Shown here piece by piece: positions 23,806 through 35,000 of a stretch of 64,000 bases of DNA. The notes beneath the pieces were generated by a model, which ran no database searches, was not told where the DNA came from, and saw only the letters and a program-made list of their open reading frames with translations. The translations under genes were made by a program, and so were the position numbers. Location of the stretch: the NCBI RefSeq assembly GCF_019320115.1, contig NC_089581.1, positions 14,871,925-14,935,924 of the forward strand, written 5' to 3'. The DNA comes from Miscanthus floridulus. Lineage: Eukaryota; Streptophyta; Magnoliopsida; Poales; Poaceae. Positions within the stretch are counted from its first letter, which is position 1; each line of letters begins with the position of its first letter.

Positions 23806-24311
23806 AATCTATCCTTGAGCACAAAATATGTAGCGAAAAATACAAATGCCACTTGTAATATTATTTGATGTATTTATTTATCTCCTGTCTTTGTCAAGTC
23901 CAGTCTGATACGTCTGGTCAAAAAAGCAGACGGGTATAGTACGTCACTCTGTCTTCTTGCTCTTTTCTGGCAAACAGTCGCGTGGCACCTGTATGCAGGT
24001 GCATCAGTGTGGGCCCTCTATCAACGAAGAGGCGCGTACACTAGTAACGAAGGGGCACGTTTATTAGCATAGATCTCGAGGTTGTGTGAACAACCGTCTG
24101 CGGTGCGTGCGCACGTCTCCCAAGAATCTCGGGCGGACGAAACGACGGAGCTCTTTGTTATTTATAATATAGATCTGGTAAGTTACTTTTACCGATCCCC
24201 ATTGTCATTCGCCGCCGCAACCTTCTTCTTCCTCTTGCCGAACCCTATTCCTCCGAAAATCATCACCAATCCCCTCGCCACCGTATCCACCCCCTTAGTA
24301 AGGACAGACTA

Positions 24312-25600
24312 ATGGCGAAGAGAGATGCCTAGAAGAAAGGCAGAGTCATGGTGAAGGAGTGGTGGAAGTCAAGGAGCAATGAGTAGACCATCGAAGACCC
24401 CGTCGCCATGGGAGTGCTCCACAACAAGGCACTCGCGGGATGGCGTGCGCCGGAAGGAGAAAGCTTCCCCGATCCACAACCAGGTGAGATTGTGGTTTTC
24501 GAGGATTTCTTCAAGCGGGGTTTTAGGGTTCCAGTGCACCCTTTCCTTCAGGGTCTCTGCTTGTATTATAAGATTGGGATTTGCAATCTGCATCCCAACT
24601 CAATTCTTCTTGTCTCCACCTTCATCCATCTCTACGAGGCCTATGGTGGCTTCCAGCCCCATTTCGACCTCTTTTGCCACTTGTTCTGTCTACGGAAGAA
24701 AGGGAGCGGTGGCTCGAAGATAGCCAGAGGCGTCTACCTCAATCTGTGTGATGGTATGAAGGCCCAGTATCTGCACTACCCTGGAACACATCGCTGGACG
24801 AATGGTACAAGAAGTGGTTCTACATCCACGAAGAGCCGAACACAATCACCCTATGCGACGTGGGGTTGATTCCGGAGAAGAAGAACAGCTGGTCGGAGAA
24901 GCCCGAGAACTTGGAGCAGATCGTAGAACTGCTCGTGATGATCCCGTGGGGAAAGCTGGATGGTCCAAGCGTGGTCGGGAACTTCATCAGCCGAAGGATC
25001 CAGCCCTGCCAGAAGAGGGTACATCCCGGCTTCGAGTACCAGGGGAGCGTAGATCCAACGAGGACCAGGAAAGAGACGCTCGACAAAATAGAAGTCAAGG
25101 CCAGGATTGGGGAGCTATTCAACCTGGCCGATCCCAATTATGTCAGGTTAAACGACATCGAGCACGCCTTCAAGCTGGCCCGACCTCCCCCAAAGGTAAA
25201 TGATGCTTCCTTGTAACTGTAGAATCATGTTGTAACAAGAAATTGACTGTTGTCTCCTTTATGTTTCTCAGAGTAATGGTCGTGACCGGGCAGCAGTGTT
25301 CGTGTCTTCGCCCCCTAGAGTGGATTGGCCGCAAGTTGCCGGCCCAGCCACCCAGACCAGCGCTAGGACCGAAGACGTCCACTGGGCGGCGCTCGAGGTT
25401 ATGGAGGATGCATCGACCAGAGCTGCTGGCAAGCGGCTGGCTGCCAACAAACGGCACCAAGCCATCTTCCCCCTGTCAGACAACGAAGCAGAGGATGTGG
25501 ACATCTTCCGGCTCGTCCCTCGAAAGAGGAGGAGACAGATGGGGTCGACGGAGCAGGGTGGCTCCTCTGTGCCAGCAGTGATCGCATCACCGACCACTAC
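24312..25600 (+). pseudogene. Antisense gene of element B, 5' exons (gypsy-type transposon domain)
   Basis: This gene runs opposite to B's gag-pol. Predicted exon 1 (24312-25195) encodes GEIVVFEDFFKRGFRVPVHP, then LHPNSILLVSTFIHLYEAYG and PHFDLFCHLFCL. That pattern matches the plant domain called 'putative gypsy type transposon' (Pfam PF04195, from memory). Stops lie early in the frame (TAG at 24330 and 24390) and a frameshift near 24780 separates it from EEPNTITLCDVGLIPEKKN onward. A GTAAAT donor at 25196 and a TTTCTCAG acceptor at 25270-25271 open exon 2, which carries a basic patch (PRKRRRQ) and is cut at 25600 by element A. Such antisense frames are known from Tat-lineage elements; their role is unknown. 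Confidence 0.75.
25596..25600. repeat. Target-site duplication of element A, left copy
   Basis: ACTAC immediately before the 5' LTR is repeated at 40873-40877 immediately after the 3' LTR. A 5-bp duplication is standard for Ty3/gypsy integrases and fixes both ends of element A. Confidence 0.95.
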
Positions 25601-28600
25601 TGTAACACCTCGGGTGTTAGCCTTGCATAACTTGACTTGCATAACATGAGCATGAGCATCAAGCATTCATAAATCATCATTTACAATTGAAACATTTGAT
25701 CGAAACATATGAAACATTGCTTGTTATCTCGTGTTTCTTGGAACATATGCATATGATCTTGTACAAATGGATGCAAGTGGGTAGTGCTAGTCACTAAAAC
25801 ACCTTAGCTACACTTAGGTTAATAAAAGGAACCTTGTTCATGAAGGCCACATTTCATGATCAAGCACTTAAGTGATATTTCATGTGTTGACCTGGATAGC
25901 TATATGAGTGACTACTACATGAAATGCTTAAATGACCTTACAAATTGTTTAAACATGCTTAGGATATCATTAGGAACAACTTTGGTATTTAGTGCTAAGG
26001 CTAGTTTGGTCATTTAGCCATGGTTTGTGTATGTATCATGATTTCAAAGTGACATGTTTGACTAAAGTTGAACTAGGTGTTAGGGACCTTGCATGGAGGA
26101 GTTCACTAAAGCAAAGTTGTAGTGTTTGACATAAGGAACAACTTTTATATTTGGGTCATGGACTGATTTAGCTTCTAACATGCTTGAATGGGTCCCACAA
26201 AAACCAGCAAAATCTTGATTTCAACACTTAAGAAAATTTTTCTAAGTCAAGTTCATTGAACAGCCTGACAAGCTGACCTTCAGGGCATTATAACTTGAAT
26301 TCGGTTGAGAATTGGAACACGATCCTTGAACAACATTTGAAGCTGGTACATGGGTCTACAAATTCTATTCAGTATGTTTGCACGAAGGAGCCACCGATTA
26401 GCCAGTAAATCAATTTGAAAACGCGCTGTCAGGCTCGGCCATCGCGTTTCTGACTAACTGAATCGACCGGCACAGTGGCCGACCGGCGCAGAACATTGCC
26501 GCCGCGTGTCCCCGGCGACGGCCGCGCGTCGCTAGCGCTCTGTCCGCGTAGGCCACGCTGCGCCCGAGCGCGCCTTCATCACGCCAGCGCCCGCCCGACT
26601 CAGCCGCGCTCCCATTTCGCTTCTGGCATCCTTTCTTCCCCGCTGCAGCAGCCGCCAAGCGCCCGCAGCTCCACCATCGCCATAGCCGCGCGCAGCCCGC
26701 GCCTAGCCACTCTAGCACCACCACCATAGCTCCCCCGTCTCCCCAGCGACCCACTGCTTCCTCCCGTGCCCGCTGACAGAGCTCGGTAAGCCCCAGTGCC
26801 GTGCAAATGCTCACCGGAGCTCCGCCGCGGACTCTGTCTCTGTGGCCACGTCGCCACCGTCCATCCCAGGCCGCGTTAGGGCACTAGAAAGCTCCGCCGC
26901 AGCTCGGTGATGCTCGGCACAGCGTCCGTTCGAGCCACCGTAGCCCACACCAGCGTACCACCGTGGTCCAGCTCCGCTGTTCCACCATAGTCGCCGCCGT
27001 CAGCTCTAGGGTCGGCAATAGGACTGGCCAAGTAGCTCAATTGCTCTGCTAGGTCACGTAGGTCGTGTAGTGAAGATGTTACCGCCGGCGAAGCTCGCCG
27101 TCGATGAGCCGCAGCCGCGCAGTGCCCAGCAGCGCCACTGCTCTGCTCCGTGTCACTGACGCGTGGGGTCCCCTGACCAGCGGGTCCCACCGGTCAGCGA
27201 CAGCAGTATTGAAGGCTAACTCATTTTGAATCCAGATTTTGATTTGTTTTGTGAATTTTGTATCTTCAATTTGGTATCTCCTAAAATTGTGAAATAAATA
27301 TGGTTGTGTTCCTTAGGAAGTGTAGTATTTAGGAAAAATATGTTCTTGGCTTCAACAGTAGAAATTTCTGGAGATTTAAATAAGGATTTGAAATGTGCTT
27401 TTGAATGCATTCAAATTTGTTTATTTTATATCTAGAGTTCCTTTGCTCCAAAAATTATGAAATTTTTGTGGTAAGCTAGTCTTAGCATATATGAGCTTGG
27501 GTAAAAATTTGAGGACCAGTGCATGGGTAGATCTATAGTTATAGATTTTTCTTTTATAAATAGTTAATCCTTGCATGAATTTTTATAAATTAATTATGAG
27601 TCCAAAATTCATGAAATTTATTGGAGGTAATACTAGTACCATAAGGATGTTAAGAAAAATAGGAAATCTGTTGCTTGACACTTTTCAATAGGATTTTCCA
27701 TTTATGCTATTTCAAGCCTTGCTTCCTTATCATTTTTGTACAGAATGTTCTACTTAGTAAAATGACATGAAATTTTTATAGTAGTCCTTTTATAGCATTA
27801 GTAAGGCACTGTAAATTTTTGGGAATTTATGAAGTACATCTGATATAGGTTTATTATTTAACCTAGATATCTAAATAAAATAATAAAGGCAATTAAATAA
27901 ATAGTTTGGGCTTCACCATTATATTATCTAAAATGTATTTGGTATGCCTATACTGTTGGTAGATTTTAAGTTGTCAAATTTGGAAGGATTACATGAAGTA
28001 GAGGTGTTATTACTTTATATTGCATGTTAAATAGTTTCCGGACTGATTCTAGAGGGTGAGGAGTTGCATGTTGAAACTGATGTGTACTGTAAAAATGGTT
28101 AATAACAAAGTCGTAGAGAATTTGATAAGCTTTCCAGAAAGTCCAGGATCACTGCTTTTGGATTTGTAGAACTCCAGTTATGAGTGAAACAAGTAGCTAC
28201 TATTTGTGGCCTAGTCGATGCATTGTAGAAGTAGTTAAGTAGTAATCGAGAAGAGATATGCACCTACTCAAACAACGTGATGCACTTGTTAACATATATG
28301 CATTCATAATACTTATACCATACTCATGCATCTAGGATCGGAGGAAGAGATCACGTTGCTGGAATTCGAAGAAGCAGAGGAAGGGAACCCGCAGGAGGAT
28401 CCGCAAGCCGTAGCTCCCGAAGGCGTGGAGCAGAACCCTGAAGAGCTTCCGGAGTGCCCTGATCATCGCCCTACTTCCTTTCTGCGAGGCAAGTCCCAGA
28501 GCATTATAAGTCTCCCAGTAATTTACAAATGTTTACTTACGTATTTATGATTGATGCATTAGGTTATAAGAGTTGAATGAAACCACTTGATGCATGTACA

Positions 28601-29986
28601 TTCCTTGTCCAGATATTATCCCTTTAACCGGTATAGGTCCAGGATCGAATATATATGCTTAGCCATGCTTAGACCGGTAGAAGTCAGGTGATGTCCTGTC
28701 ACCTATGAGATATAGGTGGATACCGAAGCACGGTTGGCTATATCTGCTATCGTGGAATAGAACCATGAGGTAAAAGTAAATTGAGACCGGACGGGAAGTC
28801 GATAGGGAAGCAACAAGGCATGGAGGTCTTGGGTGTGGACTTATCCCCGTCTGTGTCGATTAAGGACCGTACCGTTGTTGGCGCTTCTGACAAGATTGAA
28901 CGCATGCCTCTCACTTAGCTGGCCGGATAACTCGTTCCGACCGCGAAGCCGAGTAATTCAACTCAGGCTGGGAACCGTTTTGTTGTGCGCTCCTTCTGGG
29001 GAATGATCAGACTGAGCCCAAGGGCAGGTTTGGCCTGAGCATCCTGGCATCTGGTGTTCCAGATTGTGCGGCGTGGTACGGACCCGCGAAATGTGTACCT
29101 GAGTTGTACCAAAGGTGACCTAAGACTATCGTGGCTGGTAAATCTGGGTTTGTGTTAGGAATAAATTCCCAGCTGGTTGAAATCGATTCGAATCACCGTC
29201 TCTCCCGGATAGTGAGAAACTTGACTAGTCCCAACATCGTAGCAGCTATATTATGAAACATGGTGGTTCAGATGAATATGGAATTACAATACCTGCTATG
29301 GTTACTATTGTATGCTTCTAAATGATATACCACATGTTTGGCACAGGATAGTTGCTAATCTAGAAATGGATAGTTATAATTAACTTGATAAAGGAATCAT
29401 AATTGTACCACGGGTAATTGCCTTTTACGCAAAATGTTGTCAAGTTACGTCCACTTATACAGCCTTGCATGATCCTTGGAGTCATTTTATTTCTGGTTTA
29501 TGACGGGTAAGTCTAGCTGAGTACCTTCTCGTACTCAGGGTTTATTTTCCCATTGTTGCAGATGGCACTGTGTATCATGGTTATTGCAAGAGTTGCTTCT
29601 ATCCCGCTATGGATGAGGAGTAAGCCTTGGGCAGGCTTCCTTAGTAATTCCTATCTTTGCTTTTGTGGACCGTGATCTGGTTTGGCACTGTATCAAACTA
29701 TGTTGGAAACTTTATCTTAGAACTTATTTGCTTCCGCTTTATTTACCAAACTTGGTTTGTAATAACTTTTATTCGTACTCTGATGACGAAAAGTATCTGT
29801 GAACTTTATGTAATATGTGGCATGTATGTTGAATCCTGTACGATCTTGGTTGTTGTAAATCGTTTATCGAGACCCGTCGTGGTACTCGACGGACTACCGG
29901 GTTTATATGGGTTCAAGTATGACAGTGCGACCGCTTGCGGATTGCCATTGTACTTGTACTCTTATAAATTGGTCGGTTCTACGACA
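25601..29986 (+). repeat. Element A 5' LTR (4386 bp)
   Basis: It begins TGTAACACCTCGGGTGTTAG and ends GGTCGGTTCTACGACA. It has a GC-rich island at about 26440-27190 and is AT-rich elsewhere. It pairs end to end with 36489-40872. By eye the AT-rich part differs at only a few positions per kilobase, whereas the GC-rich island differs at about 30 positions in 640 bp, nearly all transitions. A small acidic open frame at 28326-28550 is shared by both LTRs. Confidence 0.96.
28326..28550 (+). CDS. Small acidic open frame inside the 5' LTR of A
   Basis: The 74-codon frame begins MHLGSEEEITLLEFEEAEEG and is strongly acidic over its first 45 residues, followed by ELPECPDHRPTSFLRGK. The same frame is open at 39212-39436 in the 3' LTR, with three amino-acid differences noted by eye. 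The first codons coincide with a possible acceptor (CATCTAG|GATCGG), so it may be an exon rather than a free-standing gene. I recognise no family. Confidence 0.3.
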   Translation: MHLGSEEEITLLEFEEAEEGNPQEDPQAVAPEGVEQNPEELPECPDHRPTSFLRGKSQSIISLPVIYKCLLTYL

Positions 29987-29988
29987 GC

Positions 29989-30000
29989 TGGTATCAGAGC
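29989..30000 (+). other. Primer-binding site of element A
   Basis: TGGTATCAGAGC begins two bases after the LTR and is complementary to the 3' end of plant initiator methionine tRNA. This is the usual primer of plant chromoviruses and sets the element's direction as +. Confidence 0.92.
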
Positions 30001-30753
30001 AAGATTCAACGTTAATTGTCACAAGTGTATTTAAAAACAAAAGTTTTTGTTTTCCAAAAACCCTTCTCTAGCAACTATTAGTTATATAATAGGTATTTGA
30101 AATCTAAAGTGTGCCAATGATCACTTTCCTTATGCCCAAATTAAGGACTATTAGGTGGCTATTTAAGTACTAACATGGGGGTTTTTACTTCGTCGTCCAT
30201 ACGGCGTGCTATAGTATGGATGCCATTCACTTGAGTGGTAATGTATGGATCAAATGCCTCTACGCCAAGGTAAGATGAGTGTACGACCACAAGATGTGAG
30301 CGTGCGGTCGGGAAGAGTTAGCTTTGGTACGGCTATGTATGCATGCTTGCATGTGTATATGGCACGTATTTAATGGTGGGTTTAAATTCTTGTCGGGTAG
30401 ATTGATACGGAAGTATATGTATGGGTATACATATATGAAAGTATTTACAATTACATTCTGCATATTTCCATATGGGTTTAGGGCTAAAATGAAATTTTAT
30501 GCAGGTACACTAACAACGAAACGTGTAGCTCGACTAGTTACGCTATTATGAGAGAACGTATCTATGCCACCGTGTCTACCGTTATAAGCAAATTTTTCCT
30601 AAGTTTGTGAGGACGTACGGAATGAGCATGCATTATGTTAAATTACCATTCACATAACTACATTGTTCCTCCCCTTATAAAGATTCTTACTCAGTTATGT
30701 AACTCTTATCCATTATGGCATTGTCTCACCAAGGGTACATGTTAATGGTGCAG

Positions 30754-31680
30754 ATGGCACGCACCAAGCAGACTGCTCGCAAGTCCACCAGAGGCAGAGC
30801 TCCTAGCCGTCAGCTTGCTCCACGTACCCGTCAACGCCACACGTTCCTTGGAGAGTTTGGGATGCCTACACTCTTGTGGAGAGTGCTCAGCTATGTAGGT
30901 TATCCTGATGGAATGGAACCCCGCTACTTCTGGGCGAATGAGCGGTTGGGAGAAGGTCTCTTAGTTATAGTGGAGGCCATTGTTCGTCCCTGAGGTGACG
31001 ATTCAGAGTGGACAGGCTGGTGTTATGAGTCAACTGGCAGGACTGCTGAAGAAGCAGCTGGCAGGGCAGCCTTTGGGATCTTGAGGAATATCATGGATCG
31101 TTTTCCTCAAGAACTGGTAGCCGCTTTGGTTGGAGTCTTTCCAAGAGGTAACCCATCCACTGACTCATGGCAGCAGGCAAGAGGAAGATCTTTGGAGATT
31201 GGTGCAGCAGAAGGGCAGAATAGCGATAACCCTGCCATGAGCGCCATGTTCGCAATGATGAGAGTGTTAGATGGAGTTGAGGGTAGCCTCAGATGTGTGT
31301 CTGGTGCACTTGGTCATGCCCACGAGGATCGACGTCAGCTTCAGAGGGAGCATGACGCCGAGATTGAGAGGCTCACTGAAGAGATGACTCGGTTAACTCA
31401 CCAGCGAAATGCAGCTTGGTCCAGGGAAGATGTCCTGAGGGCTCGACAGTTTGAGCTAGGACAGCAGCTGGCCAATGCGGAAGAATACAACGATAATCTG
31501 CATGAAGAGGTTCATCTACTGCGCAATCAGCTCCACCCTTATGTCCCACCTGGAGCCGTAGAAATGGATCTAGAAGGATACGAGGAAGGTGAAGAAGAAG
31601 TGGAGCCTGAAGAAGAAGTAGAACCTGAGGAATGAGATGATTCTGTGTCTGACCTCGATAGTGATCACGATGAGGATTAG
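30754..31680 (+). pseudogene. Extra ORF of element A with histone H3-tail-like N-terminus
   Basis: The frame from ATG 30754 to TAG 31678-31680 spans 309 codons and is broken by TGA at codon 80 (30991-30993) and codon 294 (31633-31635). Residues 1-22 read MARTKQTARKST, then RGRAPSRQLA. After Met removal, positions 1-11 equal the histone H3 tail exactly, keeping K4, R8, K9 and S10. H3 K14, K18, K23 and K27 all correspond to Arg, and G12, R17 and T22 are changed. No histone fold follows. Residues ~30-160 form an unidentified domain (FGMPTLLWRVLSYVGYPDG, then after the stop EWTGWCYESTGRTAEEAAG). Residues ~190-260 look like a coiled coil rich in E, R, L and Q, and residues ~270-308 are an acidic tail. 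A possible splice acceptor (GTGCAG) touches the ATG; a longer frame opens at 30715. Function is unknown. Confidence 0.8.
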
Positions 31681-32032
31681 ATAGCTTCGCACTTAGTGGA
31701 AGGACTAATGTATCACCTTTATTTATGTAATGGACCTGTAGTTTGAATTTGGCATTAGTAACCAGACTATCATGTAATGTCAATCGCATGTTTGGATGAA
31801 CGTCAATGCAATTCCAGTTCTTTGTCGGTAATCACGCTTTAAATTTGCATGCGTTATGAGCATGATAAGTGGTCAATTGGGTGATGTCATGTTGCGAGAA
31901 AGAATTATTATGCCTCTGTTTTTATTGTGATTTTGAGAATTTTCTCCAATAATTTCAGTTTGGCATGAGTACATAATTTCTCTGCAATCTCTTGACCTCA
32001 ACCAATAATCGCTTATTGTTGCAACTTCGCAG

Positions 32033-35000
32033 ATGACGTGCACCTGTGTAGGAGCTAGTAGCAGCCAGGATGGCAATGGTGATGACTTACCCCCACCGCC
32101 ACCGCCGTCTGCTCAGGAATTCTTTGCCCAGTTCCTAGGGAGCCAGAGGACAATGGAAGAAGCCTTGCGCCTTATCGCACAAAACACTGCTCGTGGCCAC
32201 CCACAGCAACCGGGGGCCGAGCCAAATCAGCACAGTTCATTCAAGGAATTTCTGGACACAAAGCCATCGATCTTCAAGGTGGCTGAGGAACCACTGCAGG
32301 CTGATGAGTGGCTGAATACCATCGAGCAGAAATTTTGTCTGCTAAGGGTCACAGAGCACCTGAAAGCAGAATATGCTTCTCATCAATTGCAAGGACCAGC
32401 AGGAATCTAGTGGACGCACTTTCTGTCATCTCTGCCTGCTAATGCGAGAGTGACCTGGTATCAATTCAAGCTGGCTTTTAGGGGACACCATATTCCCTCG
32501 GGCCTGATGCGCATGAAAGCAGCAGAATTTTTGAGGCTCACTCAGGGAACAAAGTCACTCACAGAATATATGCATGCATTCAACAACTTGTCTAGATATG
32601 CTCCAAGTTTCATGGATACTGAAGAGAAAAAGATTGAGAGTTTCAAGCGAGGGTTGGGTACCAAGTTAATGAAGACTATGGCAAATTCTCGATGTGCCAC
32701 GTACAATGAGTTTATTAGTGATGCCTTGACCCAAGAAAACCACAACAACATGCATGCAGTTGCTAAAGGTCGCAAGAGAGCCTATGAGGCCGGTGCATCC
32801 GGATCTTTTCAGTCGAAGGCGCCTGTTACAGCTAGGCCACAATTCCGTCCACCTGCACCCAAGTTCAGGCCTCCACCACCGAAAGCTCAGAATAATAGGC
32901 CACAGAAACCATTCCGTAAGGCGTTCACTATTGCCTTACCAAAAGGAAATGGCAATCAGGACAGCTCCACCGGATTCAGAAGTAATCAACCATGTTTCAA
33001 CTGCAACCAACTGGGTCATTGGTCCAAGGAGTGCCCCCACCCCAAGAGGAATGGCAACCCAAATCAGAACAATCAGAGGCAGGTGAATGCCAGGGCACGT
33101 CAGGGACAAGTGCACTATACCGCTGTGGAGGAAGTGCCCGCCGGAGAAGTTGTCACGGCTGGTATGTTTCTTGTCAACAAGCATCCCGCTATTGTTTTAT
33201 TTGATTCGGGAGCTTCTCATTCATTTATGAGTCAAGCATTTGCATCTAGACATGATCAAGAAATAATTGAAGTAAGTAAAGGGGGTTTTAACATAAGTTC
33301 AGCAGGGGGAACTGTTACTACCAAAAAGATAGTCAAAAATGTACTCATCTTGATACAAGGGAGGGAGTACACCACAGATTTGATAATATTGCCGGGATTG
33401 TCGATAAGTGTAATCTTAGGCATGAATTGGATGAAGGATCATGGTGTTCTTATCGACACTAGCACCCGTACTATCATGTTGAGAGAACCCACGGGAGGGA
33501 ATGCTTTTCTAGTTCCACTCTCCCGCGAATTCGAACCCCAACATTTAGCCTGTGCTATCCAAACCACCACAATATGTGATATCCCCGTGGTTTGTGAGTT
33601 TCCGGATGTATTTCCAGAAGAATTACTAGGTCTACCACCGGATAGGGACGTGGAATTTAAGATTAAATTAGTGCCAGGTACAGCACTCATATCCAGAAGG
33701 CCATATAGAATGCCACCCAATGAGTTAGCAGAACTTAAGGTTCAATTGCAAGATCTATTGGACAAAGGTCTTATCCAACCTAGCTCATCTCCGTGGGGAT
33801 GTCCAGCACTGTTTGTGAAAAAGAAGGATAAGTCACTGAGGATGTGTGTAGATTACAGACCACTCAATGCTATGACCATCAAGAACAAATATCCGTTACC
33901 CCGCATCGACATCTTGTTCGATCAGCTAGCGAAGGCAAAGGTATTCTCCAAAATTGACTTGAGATCAGGTTACCATCAGATAAAGATCAGACCGGAGGAT
34001 ATACCTAAAACTGCTTTCTCTACTAGGTACGGCTTATACGAGTATTTGGTTATGTCTTTCGGACTAACAAATGCTCCAGCCTACTTTATGTACCTGATGA
34101 ACTTGGTATTCATGCCTGAACTTGATAGGTTCGTGGTCGTGTTTATCGATGACATATTGATTTATTCAGAAAATGAGTCAGATCATGAAGAGCATCTGAG
34201 GATTGTCCTATCCAGACTGAGGGAGCATAAGCTATATGCCAAGTTTAGCAAATGTGAATTTTGGATGAGCAAAGTACCTTTCTTAGGTCACATTTTATCA
34301 AGAGATGGAATCTCAGTAGACCCATCAAAAGTACAAGAGGTCATGGATTGGAAAGCCCCAACTTCGGTGCATGAAGTTTGGAGTTTTCTCGGGTTAGCAG
34401 GATACTATCGTCGATTTATTCTAGATTTCTCAAAGATAGCTAAGCCTATGATCAGACTACTTCAGAAAGATGAGAAATACAAATGGACACCAGAATGTGA
34501 AATAGCTTTTCACACCCTCAGAACTTTATTGACCACAGCACCTGTGCTAGCACAACCAGACATTGAAAAGCCTTTTGATGTATTTTGTGATGCATCAGGA
34601 ATAGGTTTGGGATGTGTACTTATGCAAGAAGGGAGAGTAATTGCATATGCCTCTCGGCAACTGAGAAAACATGAAGTCAACTACCCTACACATGATTTGG
34701 AACTTGCAGCCGTTGTCCATGCATTAAAGATATGGAGACATTACTTGTTGGGCAATGTATGTCATATCTATACTGACCACAAAAGCCTCAAGTATATCTT
34801 TACCCAGCCAGAACTGAACATGAGACAACGTAGATGGTTGGAATTGATTAAGGACTATAATTTGGAAGTACATTACCATCCGGGTAAAGCTAATGTAGTA
34901 GCTGATGCACTTAGTCGGAAGTCCCATTGCAACACTGTAGAAGCATTGTTGGAAGATGGATTCAACTTGCTACATCCTGCTGTACTACACAATATCACAA

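Noticed and set aside
26410..27190. Open frames in the GC-rich island of the element A LTR
   Set aside because: They are broken differently in the two LTRs, lack motifs, and lie in a composition-driven open region.
30754..30993. A genuine histone H3 gene
   Set aside because: Only the first ~20 residues match H3. The histone-fold helices are absent, and the frame sits between a primer-binding site and gag inside an LTR retrotransposon.
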